45,905 bases of DNA from Bacillota bacterium. GTDB taxonomy: Bacteria; Bacillota; Clostridia; Lachnospirales; Lachnospiraceae. Each line of letters begins with the position of its first letter. The first letter of the stretch is position 1. The notes beneath the pieces are model-generated. The model did not search any database, was not told where the DNA came from, and was given only the letters and a program-made list of their open reading frames with translations. Positions 9,849-18,621 of this stretch are shown here, piece by piece. The DNA is taken from assembly GCA_023395555.1 (NCBI GenBank), contig JAEWYQ010000080.1:1-45905 (forward strand), given 5' to 3'. Both the position numbers and the translations under genes were made by a program.

Positions 9849-9880
9849 TTTCAGAGGGGGATTTTACTCCCCCTCTGAAA
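9849..9880 (-). promoter_or_regulatory. Intercistronic hairpin after the lipoprotein binding-protein gene
   Basis: A perfect 12-bp stem (9849-9860 with 9869-9880, arms TTTCAGAGGGGG and its complement) with an 8-nt loop lies 13 nt after the stop of the binding-protein gene and about 57 nt before the next start. There is no T-tract after it in the transcribed direction. Such hairpins after binding-protein genes commonly stabilise the upstream mRNA, giving more binding protein than permease; that role here is inferred. Confidence 0.6.
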
Positions 9881-9892
9881 CAGGCATGAAAA

Positions 9893-11446
9893 TCAGCCGC
9901 CAACCTTCTCGTTAAATATCTTCAGCTGCTCCTGTAAAGCAGCGTTTACCTTTGCATCAATCTGGGGAGCTACATCCGCCGCGTTCTTGCGGCCTTCCCG
10001 TACGTCGCCCAGCATCTGCCATATCTCATCATTGAATACCGCATTATATCCGGGAACGATCTTGTTGATATCTCCCCTGATGGAATTTGCCGTGCTCTTA
10101 TAGAGAGCCTTAAAGCCTTCGGTCAGATGGGGGTTCTTCTCAAACTTCGCAATCACATCGGGATGCTGTGTGCAGGGAATGAACCAGGTCTTTAACAGCT
10201 TCGTGTCGCCTTCCACCACATCCTTGTCGCCTCTGGCCTCAAAGATATCCAGTCTCTGGAGATTTCCTTCCACTCCGTAGGTCAGCCATTTCAGCAGCTG
10301 GAAGGCTGCCTTGGGATCCTGGCAGGTGCTGGTCAGATAAGAACAGTCCACATGAATCGGGGTCTTAACCGGTGTGTTGGCATCCAGACGGGGATAAGGC
10401 CAATAATCCCAACGAACCTTACACTCATTACGCATCCAGTTATCATTCCAGGTAGCATTGGTACACAGCAGGGAGATTCCGTTTTTGAAGGTGTAATGAT
10501 TATCATCCTTACCGGCCTCACCGAACTTCATCACATAATCACTATCCATGGGAGTGCTGCCGTCTTCCGCTTTCGGATATTTCATCGCCCATGCGTCAAG
10601 TCCGGGAACTGCCCTTAACTCTGCCAGACGGTTCATGGCAGGCACCCATTTTTCCGTAAAGTTGAACTTCTGGTTTACATAATCATAAGCGGGATAGAAA
10701 TATCCATCCTCCTGGGCGGAATATACCTGGTCCAAATCCTCCAGAGTGGCAGAACCGCAGGTATCTGCAGTAATAGCCTTCTTCAGTATCTCCTCAAATT
10801 CAGCCATCGTCCAGTCATAGCTGGGCTTGTCGATATTCAATTCATCCAGCATATCCAAGTTGATGGTGATACCCATGGCATTCATCTGACAGGGCAGAGC
10901 ATAGAGCTTTCCGCCGTAGGTATAGGGATCTGTCATGCCGGAGGGCACATAGGAGGCTTCCTCATCCCCTGCCATAAGGTCATTCAGAGGCATAACATAT
11001 CCGCTGGCCACCTGGGGAGCGAAATCATTCCAGTCCAGCCACATCAGATCGGGCATGGAATTAGCCGCCGCCTTCTGGGTCAGGTACTCATTAAAAGCTC
11101 CTCCTGTACTGCCCGGGAAAGGCTCATCCACAACCTCAATATTGGGATATTGGGCGCGGAAGGCATCCAATACCGGAACAATTTCTGCTGTCTCACCTTC
11201 GGGATACGCGATTACTACCTTGCCGGCTATCTCGTATGGATTCTCCTGGGCCGGAGTCTGCTCCTGATTCGGAGTCTGTTCCTTGCCGGGATCCTCTTTC
11301 CCTGAATCAGCCGCACTGGTAGGTGTGTTATTTTCCTTGTTCGTGTCCGTTTTTTTCCCATCTGAATTGCTGCAGCCGGTGAATAAAACCGCAAGCATAG
11401 TCACCACACAGATGACGGATAACAGTTTCTGATACATTTTCTTCAT
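9893..11446 (-). CDS. Extracellular sugar-binding lipoprotein of an ABC transporter
   Basis: 517 residues. Signal peptide with a lipobox (VVTMLAVLFTGC, Cys near residue 25) followed by a low-complexity linker rich in Asn/Thr/Glu/Gln, then a family 1 solute-binding domain (KVVIAYPEGETAEIVPVLDA, MPDLMWLDWNDFAPQVASG, AAFQLLKWLTYGVEGNLQRL). ATG at 11446 is chosen because TAAGGAGGGA lies immediately upstream; a longer frame from 11494 has no ribosome site and would spoil the signal peptide. It is the first transporter gene after the glycosidase genes and is followed by a stable hairpin. It should deliver an oligosaccharide to one of the permease pairs. Family certain, ligand unknown. Confidence 0.93.
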   Translation of the reverse strand: MKKMYQKLLSVICVVTMLAVLFTGCSNSDGKKTDTNKENNTPTSAADSGKEDPGKEQTPNQEQTPAQENPYEIAGKVVIAYPEGETAEIVPVLDAFRAQYPNIEVVDEPFPGSTGGAFNEYLTQKAAANSMPDLMWLDWNDFAPQVASGYVMPLNDLMAGDEEASYVPSGMTDPYTYGGKLYALPCQMNAMGITINLDMLDELNIDKPSYDWTMAEFEEILKKAITADTCGSATLEDLDQVYSAQEDGYFYPAYDYVNQKFNFTEKWVPAMNRLAELRAVPGLDAWAMKYPKAEDGSTPMDSDYVMKFGEAGKDDNHYTFKNGISLLCTNATWNDNWMRNECKVRWDYWPYPRLDANTPVKTPIHVDCSYLTSTCQDPKAAFQLLKWLTYGVEGNLQRLDIFEARGDKDVVEGDTKLLKTWFIPCTQHPDVIAKFEKNPHLTEGFKALYKSTANSIRGDINKIVPGYNAVFNDEIWQMLGDVREGRKNAADVAPQIDAKVNAALQEQLKIFNEKVGG

Positions 11447-11472
11447 ATTTTCCCTCCTTAAATGATGGTTAT

Positions 11473-11501
11473 AATATAATATAAGGACAAGCATTACACA
11501 A
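11473..11501 (-). promoter_or_regulatory. Candidate promoter of the sugar-binding lipoprotein gene
   Basis: TTGTGT (11496-11501) and TATATT (11473-11478) are separated by 17 nt and lie about 27 nt before the start codon's ribosome region. The -35 box is only a partial match to TTGACA. The palindrome at 11524-11536 lies 22 nt upstream, so this could be a regulated internal promoter that starts a separate transporter transcript. Confidence 0.4.
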
Positions 11502-11523
11502 GCCTTACAATATATCCATTTGT

Positions 11524-11536
11524 TTTAACGGTTAAA
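11524..11536. promoter_or_regulatory. Candidate LacI-family operator
   Basis: TTTAACGGTTAAA is a perfect 13-bp palindrome centred on one base. It overlaps the stop codon of the GH65-type gene and precedes the promoter-like boxes of the sugar-binding protein gene. Related sites sharing the ACGG/CGGTTAA core occur at 19683-19698 and 19811-19832 around the lacI-type gene. Confidence 0.45.
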
Positions 11537-13739
11537 TAGATTGCAGAAATGTAACCCGGGGTTCCTTTCCCCGTTCCATTCCGATCTCATATACTGCGTT
11601 TTCATAGCATAGCTTAAATTTCATTTTGTGTATTTCCTCCGGAAGATTGGGCTTACACTTGATTCCTCCGGCATCGGTCCAGATCCCTGCAAAGCCGAAG
11701 ATTAATGCCTGCCAGGTGGCTCCCAGGGCCGCCGTATGGATACCCTCTCCTGCCGTGTTGCCCATGACATTTTTCAAATCAAGAAACAGGGATTTGGAGA
11801 AATACTCCCAGGCCGCCTCTCCGATTCCTAATCTTGCCGCCAGCAGCGCATGTATCCCAAAGCTCAGGGTTGAATCATGCAGGGTCTTAGGCTCATAGTA
11901 ATTCCATGCCGCCAGCATCTGCTCCCCGGACATCTCTTCGGGAAAAAGCGCCATATACATCAGCACATCCGGCTGCTTTAACACCTGATACCTTTGCAGG
12001 CGGTCAAAGCTCAGCTTATGATACAGGGGAATATTATCTTCCTTATATGCGCTTATCTCAATGGGCTCCAGACTCTCAAATACAGGGTCCTGAATCCAGA
12101 GCTTCCGCTCCTCATCATAGTAGGTTACCGCCTTTTGAAGCAGCTCCTGCCATCCTTTCGCTTCCTCCGCCCGGTACTCCAGCTTCTCCTTCAGGCTCTT
12201 CCATTCCGCCGGATACTCCTTCTCCATCCACCCGACAGAATCCAGGGCCAAGGTAAGATTATGGAGCGCCAGCTTTACCGTATAGAAATTATTCATGGTC
12301 ACACCGCAATACTCATCGGGACCCTTTACATAGAGCAGATTATAGCAATCCTTCGCCCTGTCATAGGTAAAGCGTTCCATCCAATACCTGGCAGTCTGTA
12401 TATAAATCTCCGCCCCGTAATCTCGATGGAAGGCCTCATCCCCCGTCAGCTGAATATACCGGCCTACGGCATATGCGATGTCTGCCGTGATATGGATCTC
12501 GCAGCAGCCCGTATCCCAGGTCTCACATTGCTCAAAGCCCGTGTCGGAAGACATCCAGGAATATCTGGCTCCCTTCAGTGAAAATCTCCCGGCGCTTTCC
12601 AGAGCGTCCTTCAGGGTATGATACCGGTATAGAAGCAGGTTCTTTGCCGCCTCGGGCCTTGTATGGAGAAACAGCGGCAGCATGAATATCTCCGTATCCC
12701 AGAAATAACAGCCCTTATACCTTCCATGCATCAGACCCCTGGCCCCTATGCTGGCATGAGGATCATCGGCGGGATCGCTCTGGATCAGCTGAAGGATGTT
12801 ATATCGGATCGCCCCCTGAATCTCTCCGGAAGCTTCCACCTCCACATCGCAGCTCTCCCATATCCTTTGCCATGCCTTCCGGTTTTCCAGAAGCATTCCG
12901 TCAAAGCCCAGGGAAATGCACCGTTCCATATGTACCCGGGCTATCCTTCCCGCATCCTCTCCGTCCCTGTAATTAGCCGCACAGATGAGCTTATCAATAA
13001 CGCAGCTTCTTCCCTGCTTTCCCGGAATTCGGATGACCGACCCCGTATATCTTTTCTTTGGAGCAGCCTCTACGGATATCCCGCAGCCCTCCGATACCTG
13101 AAGGTGATATTCCATCACTGTCCTTCGTTTGGAATACGTCGTTTCCGCAAAGAGCCTCCCCTGCCTGCCTTTCGAAGAGATATGAACCCTTCCCCACATA
13201 CGGGCAAATTCCAGATTATCGCTCAGTTGGTTATCCGCAATGGGAAGGTTGATGACATTTCCGTCAATTCCTGTCTCCAGGATTATCTCGCTGTCATGGT
13301 TCTCCGGCATCAGCTCAAACCGGATCGCCGCCGCATGATTATCCTCCATGCTGAGAAACCTGGTAATCCTTATCCTGGTTCTCCTGTTCTCCTGATCCGC
13401 TGCCGTATAGGTCCACAGCACGGTGCCGTCCCTCATGTCCAGTGTCTGTCTGTAATCGACCACCTCCATATCATTTACATCAATCCCGCCTACAGAAAGC
13501 CTGGAAGCCGCAAAATCCGGTTGATTCACCATGTCCGTAATGCCCGGCCTGATGTATTCAAAGAACCCGGAGAAAAACGTGGTGCGCTCCGCATCATTCC
13601 TTCTGCTTCCTATGGGGGAATAGCCTCTTACTCCCATATAACCGTTTCCCTGGCTGAAGATGCTCTCCCGGTAATCCTTCGTCTCCGGGGAAGCTGTCCT
13701 CGTCTCAATTTCCCATGGATGGATAGTGAAACAATCCAA
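11532..13739 (-). CDS. GH65 family glycoside phosphorylase/hydrolase
   Basis: About 735 residues. The three-part GH65 layout is visible: N-terminal beta-sandwich (SIFSQGNGYMGVRGY), a linker, and the (alpha/alpha)6 barrel containing GCYFWDTEIFMLPLFLHTRP and the catalytic-acid motif VKGPDEYCGVTMNNFYT, with the Glu near residue 476. Family members phosphorolyse maltose, kojibiose, trehalose or nigerose to beta-glucose-1-phosphate, and some hydrolyse. The specificity cannot be read, and no beta-phosphoglucomutase lies nearby. No signal peptide, so cytoplasmic. TTG at 13739 is the likely start because GGAGG lies 8 nt before it; the in-frame GTG at 13748 sits directly on that ribosome site. It lies between the two other glycosidases and the transporter genes and is probably co-transcribed with the former. 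Confidence 0.88.
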   Translation of the reverse strand: MDCFTIHPWEIETRTASPETKDYRESIFSQGNGYMGVRGYSPIGSRRNDAERTTFFSGFFEYIRPGITDMVNQPDFAASRLSVGGIDVNDMEVVDYRQTLDMRDGTVLWTYTAADQENRRTRIRITRFLSMEDNHAAAIRFELMPENHDSEIILETGIDGNVINLPIADNQLSDNLEFARMWGRVHISSKGRQGRLFAETTYSKRRTVMEYHLQVSEGCGISVEAAPKKRYTGSVIRIPGKQGRSCVIDKLICAANYRDGEDAGRIARVHMERCISLGFDGMLLENRKAWQRIWESCDVEVEASGEIQGAIRYNILQLIQSDPADDPHASIGARGLMHGRYKGCYFWDTEIFMLPLFLHTRPEAAKNLLLYRYHTLKDALESAGRFSLKGARYSWMSSDTGFEQCETWDTGCCEIHITADIAYAVGRYIQLTGDEAFHRDYGAEIYIQTARYWMERFTYDRAKDCYNLLYVKGPDEYCGVTMNNFYTVKLALHNLTLALDSVGWMEKEYPAEWKSLKEKLEYRAEEAKGWQELLQKAVTYYDEERKLWIQDPVFESLEPIEISAYKEDNIPLYHKLSFDRLQRYQVLKQPDVLMYMALFPEEMSGEQMLAAWNYYEPKTLHDSTLSFGIHALLAARLGIGEAAWEYFSKSLFLDLKNVMGNTAGEGIHTAALGATWQALIFGFAGIWTDAGGIKCKPNLPEEIHKMKFKLCYENAVYEIGMERGKEPRVTFLQSI

Positions 13740-13795
13740 CCTGACCACCTCCTCATATTGTTTTTTCAGTTCAGCCTGTGGCAGGGAGAACTGTT

Positions 13796-15628
13796 TTAGG
13801 AAGACATACTGTCCTTCCCAAATGCTCTGTCTATGGCATAGGCAAGAAAACCCGCACAGGTGGCAAAAGCATCCCCTGTCCTGCTCTCGCCGGTGTACTC
13901 ATCCACACTCTCACATGCAATGCCGTTGTCCATCCTGCATTTCAGAAGATGGTCCCTGGCAGACGCTTCATTCCCGCTCAGCAAACTGTTGGCGATGCTT
14001 AACACCCACGGGTGGGGCGCATGGGCACAGCCGATTTCCGCAATGGGACAGCCCGCAAAGGAATATTCATAATCCTTTGACCGGATGATATGGACGGTAT
14101 TCCTCCATACCTCATCCTCAAACCCGCAATAATCATAATAGGGCAGCAACAGCAGGCTTCCCGGAGGCTCATCATAAATATCCCATTTCCCTTTTAGATC
14201 CACCGACCAGGCATAAATTCGAACCCCTTCGTGAACCTTGATGCAATGCTCCTCTATGGCCTTCCTTACCCTCCCGGCCTCCTCTTCCAGGCGGCGGATC
14301 TCTTCTTCCTCCCATCTGCCCCGGTAAAATTCCGCAATCCGCAGTAATATTCTCCATACCAGCACATTGTCATAGGTCAGATAAGGATGCACATGCATAT
14401 CATCCGTCGGCTGGAGAAAGGTCTCATACAAGGCAATCTCCGGATGCCTCTTAGTCCGCAGTATCTTTAAAATCCTTCTGATTCCCGCCTCTATGTAAGC
14501 CTCTCCCAGAATAGTGTGGTCCCCGGATACCTTCACATATTCGGCCAATGCCAGCACCGGCGCGCATAACTCATCCAGTTCAAACCCCGGTTCCAGAACG
14601 GTTCCGTCGATGTATCTGCTGTGAATGCCCACATTCTTAATCTGCCTTGTGAATACATAATGCAGAATCTCTCTGGCATATTCGGCATCCGCCATAAGGA
14701 TTGCCGGAAAGCTCCACAGCAGGCTGTCCCGGTCCCAATAGGCAGCGCTTACATAGTACCTGGGGCTTCGTGAGGTCACTAATACGAATTCCTCCGTATC
14801 CAGGGTGATCCCCGATCCAAAGAAAAAGCTGAAGAACATATTCCGGTTCAAAATCTCCTGCAATTTCTCATCTCCGATACGCCGCTCCCGTTTAGAAAGC
14901 CATGCACAGGTCTTTTCATATTCCGCCTCATAACCCTGACGAAGCATCTCCTTAGCAGAGGTGGAGGCTGCAACCTCCTCAAAGCCTGCGCCAAACCAAT
15001 AATTCTCCGCTGCCTCTTCCTGTGCTTCCAGCACTTTGGTCTGGAATAGCTCGTATCCTACGCTGCCATCCTCCTCCCGCCTATAAGAATACCTGGTATC
15101 GGAGGTCTCGGGTTTTTCCGAATAGATGGGGGCAAAGGCCAATACCGAATACCCGATCCGCAGATCCATCACAACACAGTGATTCCATCCGCTCTCATAC
15201 ACATTGATCTCTTCCCGGATCTCCTTGCTTTCATTAATGGAGTGAAGGGTCTTATGCCAGTATCCCTTTACTCCGAAACGCAGGGATACCTGCCGGTCAC
15301 TGTCATTCTCCACCGATACGCGGTAACAGAAGCCTCTCTCCCCTATCGGTGCCAGTATGGTTCCCCGCACTCTCACCGATCCGGCTCTCGCCCGGAAGGA
15401 AGGAATCCAATCATGCTCCAGCTCCCATTGCATCTTTGTCAGTGCAACCGGCTTCCCTTCTATCTCCAGAAAAGGTTGGAGAAAGGGCCTCTCACCATCT
15501 CCGCACAGCTCCAGCATTCCTCTGGACGCCATATGAAGCAGGCTGATTCCTTCGATGCTGCCGTCGCTTTCTCTTATGGCAGGCAGTGCTGCCACTTCAT
15601 TTCCTGTTGCAATATACTGCATTGACAT
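13796..15628 (-). CDS. Unassigned (alpha/alpha)6-barrel glycosidase, possibly GH125-like
   Basis: 610 residues, no signal peptide. Residues 1-200 look like a beta-sandwich (GERGFCYRVSVENDSDRQVSLRFGV). The rest is helical with glycosidase-like motifs: AAYWDRDSLLWSFPAILMAD, LEPGFELDELCAPVLALAEY, PHPWVLSIANSLL and GIACESVDEYTGE. The WxRDS motif and the late ESxDxxTGE motif recall metal-independent alpha-mannosidases (GH125) and debranching-type glucosidases, but the match is loose. Start ATG at 15628 follows AGGAGG by 5 nt. It lies between GH31 and GH65 genes with no terminator, so it probably acts on the same imported oligosaccharide. Cytoplasmic glycosidase is fairly safe; family and substrate are not. 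Confidence 0.6.
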   Translation of the reverse strand: MSMQYIATGNEVAALPAIRESDGSIEGISLLHMASRGMLELCGDGERPFLQPFLEIEGKPVALTKMQWELEHDWIPSFRARAGSVRVRGTILAPIGERGFCYRVSVENDSDRQVSLRFGVKGYWHKTLHSINESKEIREEINVYESGWNHCVVMDLRIGYSVLAFAPIYSEKPETSDTRYSYRREEDGSVGYELFQTKVLEAQEEAAENYWFGAGFEEVAASTSAKEMLRQGYEAEYEKTCAWLSKRERRIGDEKLQEILNRNMFFSFFFGSGITLDTEEFVLVTSRSPRYYVSAAYWDRDSLLWSFPAILMADAEYAREILHYVFTRQIKNVGIHSRYIDGTVLEPGFELDELCAPVLALAEYVKVSGDHTILGEAYIEAGIRRILKILRTKRHPEIALYETFLQPTDDMHVHPYLTYDNVLVWRILLRIAEFYRGRWEEEEIRRLEEEAGRVRKAIEEHCIKVHEGVRIYAWSVDLKGKWDIYDEPPGSLLLLPYYDYCGFEDEVWRNTVHIIRSKDYEYSFAGCPIAEIGCAHAPHPWVLSIANSLLSGNEASARDHLLKCRMDNGIACESVDEYTGESRTGDAFATCAGFLAYAIDRAFGKDSMSS

Positions 15629-15736
15629 ACGAACCTCCTGATCCTGTGCGTACCACCGGTTTACCCGGCTGCCCGCTCCTTCTTACCTGCTTCCCTTATA
15701 CACTTCTTTTACCCTTCATTCGCCCGGCGGCAGGTC

Positions 15737-15800
15737 TCTTTATACTAATGCGGTGAATATGAGTGGATCGATATCCATCTCACAGCCTAAATCACACCCA
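15737..15800. repeat. Inverted-repeat element, copy 2 (collapsed form)
   Basis: It shares with the element at 4815-4973 the left flank TCTTTATACTAATGCGGTGA (one difference), GATATCCATCT in the middle, and the right flank CACAGCCTAAATCACACCCA (one difference), but the long palindrome is gone. The junction is what a deletion between the two CATCT direct repeats of copy 1 would leave. It lies between the GH31 stop and the next gene. The rest of the gap (15801-15846) is a simple ATCT-rich stretch. Confidence 0.75.
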
Positions 15801-15846
15801 CCTAACTCTCAAATCACCTTATCTACCCGATCTTATCTGCTTGATC

Positions 15847-18564
15847 TCATCTCTCATCGCCGGATATCAGAATTTGGTATCCTGTGCGCCGGAGGTCGAA
15901 CACATGAAGTTCTCTTTCCCTTACCGACGCCATAGCATGATTGACGATGCATTCCTTCCTCGCCTTTCCATCCATGGGAACGAGGATAATATCTTCAGCC
16001 AGCCTTCCATCGACGAAATATTGCTCTTCTGTAACGCGTACCTGAATATCTGCCCCCATATCATCCGCGAAGTCCATTCTTCCCTCTCCATACAAGAAGA
16101 AGCACAAGCTTTCATACCGGTCCCAACGGTTGGATACGGCAGCTTCCTGACTGCTGCTTCCCATTCGCAGACCATGGTTCAGGTTCAAAGGAAGAACGCT
16201 CCCTTCCCGGACAAAGACAGGAATTCTGCTGTAGCCGCAAGGGAAATACACTCTTCTGTCCCCTGCATATCTCTTCCCATCCCACAGATCATACCAATTG
16301 CCCGGCGGCAGCCATACCTCCCTTCCGGCGGCTCCTTCCAGAATCACAGGAGCAACCAGAAGATCTCTGCCCAGCATATATTCGTCCTCTATATCCAGAA
16401 CCTCTTTATGTAACGGGTAATCATAGATCAGATGCGCCATCATTGGCCGTGAGGTTTCCGCACAGAACCCGGCCTCCCTCCATAGATAGGGCAGCAAATT
16501 CATCCGAAGATTCGCATACTGCCGGTAAATGGCAATGATGCTGTCATCCTGATTGGCAGCCGCCATATTCCAGGGACTTCTGTCATTATTCCAATGATTC
16601 CTCTGGGTCATATAATACTGCCCGTATCTGGGCTCGGAATGGAACTGCATAATTGGCGCAAAGGCTGCAAAGGCAGTAGACCTGAGGTATAATTCCGTGG
16701 TAGGAAAATCTCCTGCAAATCCGCCGATATCAAAGCCCCAGAAAGGAACTCCCGACAGGCCGATGGACAATCCTGCCAGCAGCTGCGCCTTTAGTTCAGA
16801 GAAATTCGAAATCTGATCCCCCGCCCAATGAATCGGGTATTGCTGCGCACCCGCATATCCGGCACGGCTGAAGGTAACTCCCTTCCCCGCCCCCTTGGTA
16901 CGATTCATGAACTCATGATATGCCCTCGCATAGAGAACCGGGTAATCATTATGCGCCTCTTCAATCCGCCTCCCGTCACTGAGGTAAGAGCGTTCATCAA
17001 ATAGGAATTCTCCGCCATCCGTTTTAAATCCGGCAACGCCCAGTTCCGTAATTAAATATTCCCGTTTGTCAAACCACCATTTACAAGTCTTCTCATTGGT
17101 GAAATCCGGCATCAAAGAATTGCCAAACCACATTTCCGTAATCCGATAGGGGCTTCCGTCCTCATTCAATATGCATAATCCGTTTTCCGTGACATATTCC
17201 GTATCCAGGTCCAGCTGCTCTCCATGAGCCGAGGCTTCGTACTTGATAACAGGTATCTGCCACAGAATTAATTCCAGGTTATTCTCATGCAATATGCGGG
17301 TGAACTCCTTGGGATCAGGCCACTTCCCATCCTCCGGGAAGGTAAAATCCTCATAGGAGAAGGGACTCCCGTCCGCCCTGGATGTATACTTCGCATCGTT
17401 CCAAATATAGAAGGTCTCCTCGTCACTCCATGCCTCCAACACCATGACAGTAGCGGGAATTGCAAGGGTATTCATCTTTTCCACCTGTTCCAAAGCTTCC
17501 GACTGCGTATTCCACCCGTTGGAGGATATCCAGGGCCCAAAGGCCCACCGGGGAGGCAATGCAGGCTGACCGGTTCTCCCGGTATAAGCCTGAAGCAGTT
17601 CGGCAGGTGTCCCCATTAATATCTCGGCATCCAACAGCCTTCCGCGCCTGGGACAGCGGCTGCAAATTCCGACTTCCTTCCAGTATCCTCTGTCTTTATT
17701 CAGAAAGAACTGCGTTCTCCATGTTCCATGCTGCAGATAACCCACCTGGCGGTCCGTGAAGAAGAAAGGAACCGGATAATATGTTTTCTCCTGCTGGTTA
17801 GAATATTGCTCCACTACATAGGAAAGCGGCGACTTCCCTACTTGATTCACAGCATCAAACTTCTCACCAAAGCCATAGAAACCGGAGGCGGCCATTTCCA
17901 TACAGCCTTCTATCTGGTAAGCCTCCCCTTTCCTGTCGACCCAGAGCCGAAATTTCGGCTGATAATCAACCACTTCTGCTCCATCCTTTTCCACGATTAG
18001 ATGTAAGGGTGCTTTAAGCCGGACAAGGTATCCCCCTTTCAAGGTATAGGTTCTTTCTTCAAACCCATTATTTGCATCTACTTTATCGGTTAAATGGTTG
18101 TCTAAAAAAATACGGACACTGTCCTTTACCTGAAGCCTTACTGTATATTCTCTTTCCTCCTTTTTATAAAGGGCATAGATTCCGTCTTTCGTCTCCGCCA
18201 GGGAATCCGGTTCCCCAAGCTCCAGGACGCGCAATGTCTCAAATTTAAAATAAGGGCTATGATCCGCCTTGCTTCCGTTCTCCATCAAAAAAGAGTATGT
18301 AATCTCAGAACATTCCGGCAAGGTCTCAATAGAAAAAGAATAATACCGCTGTCCCCGGTCATTCTCACCCGTGCGTTCTCCCGGCACCTCGGGCATCTCC
18401 ATCCCATTCACCCTCCAGATCAGGCTTACCTCTGTCTCCGGCAGCCCATCATCAAGGCGGCAGCCAATACGGACCCTCCCACCTGCCACCGGGTGTACCG
18501 GCCTTCTCTCCAACCCGCTGTCAAAATGCGGGAACAGCCCGCTGGGCATATGTTTTATCTTCAT
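15847..18564 (-). CDS. GH31 family alpha-glycosidase
   Basis: About 905 residues, no signal peptide. The GH31 core is clear: PALPPRWAFGPWISSNGWNT at the barrel start, nucleophile Asp516 in GFKTDGGEF, acid/base Asp583 in HWAGDQ, then SGVPFWGFDIGGF and the C-terminal beta domains (GRDLLVAPVILEG). N-terminal about 100 residues form an additional beta domain. Members are alpha-glucosidases, alpha-xylosidases or transglucosylases; FKTDGGEF differs from the YicI-type FKTDFGER, so this is not simply a second YicI. ATG at 18564 is preferred: AGGAGG lies 8 nt upstream, while the in-frame ATG at 18570 is only 2 nt from it. It follows the LacI gene after 57 nt with no terminator, so the regulator and enzyme probably share a transcript. 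Confidence 0.9.
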   Translation of the reverse strand: MKIKHMPSGLFPHFDSGLERRPVHPVAGGRVRIGCRLDDGLPETEVSLIWRVNGMEMPEVPGERTGENDRGQRYYSFSIETLPECSEITYSFLMENGSKADHSPYFKFETLRVLELGEPDSLAETKDGIYALYKKEEREYTVRLQVKDSVRIFLDNHLTDKVDANNGFEERTYTLKGGYLVRLKAPLHLIVEKDGAEVVDYQPKFRLWVDRKGEAYQIEGCMEMAASGFYGFGEKFDAVNQVGKSPLSYVVEQYSNQQEKTYYPVPFFFTDRQVGYLQHGTWRTQFFLNKDRGYWKEVGICSRCPRRGRLLDAEILMGTPAELLQAYTGRTGQPALPPRWAFGPWISSNGWNTQSEALEQVEKMNTLAIPATVMVLEAWSDEETFYIWNDAKYTSRADGSPFSYEDFTFPEDGKWPDPKEFTRILHENNLELILWQIPVIKYEASAHGEQLDLDTEYVTENGLCILNEDGSPYRITEMWFGNSLMPDFTNEKTCKWWFDKREYLITELGVAGFKTDGGEFLFDERSYLSDGRRIEEAHNDYPVLYARAYHEFMNRTKGAGKGVTFSRAGYAGAQQYPIHWAGDQISNFSELKAQLLAGLSIGLSGVPFWGFDIGGFAGDFPTTELYLRSTAFAAFAPIMQFHSEPRYGQYYMTQRNHWNNDRSPWNMAAANQDDSIIAIYRQYANLRMNLLPYLWREAGFCAETSRPMMAHLIYDYPLHKEVLDIEDEYMLGRDLLVAPVILEGAAGREVWLPPGNWYDLWDGKRYAGDRRVYFPCGYSRIPVFVREGSVLPLNLNHGLRMGSSSQEAAVSNRWDRYESLCFFLYGEGRMDFADDMGADIQVRVTEEQYFVDGRLAEDIILVPMDGKARKECIVNHAMASVRERELHVFDLRRTGYQILISGDER

Positions 18565-18621
18565 AATCATGGCCTCCTGATATAAATTCTTGAAAGTATT
18601 GATTTTCTCCTCCAGGCTGTA

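Noticed and set aside
12663..13799. 378-codon open frame on the plus strand
   Set aside because: Antisense to the GH65 gene, whose motifs are intact, and the translation has no domain-like pattern.
18079..18093. Further LacI site (CGGTTAAAT) inside the GH31 gene
   Set aside because: Half of the palindrome is missing and it lies in coding sequence; not counted as an operator.
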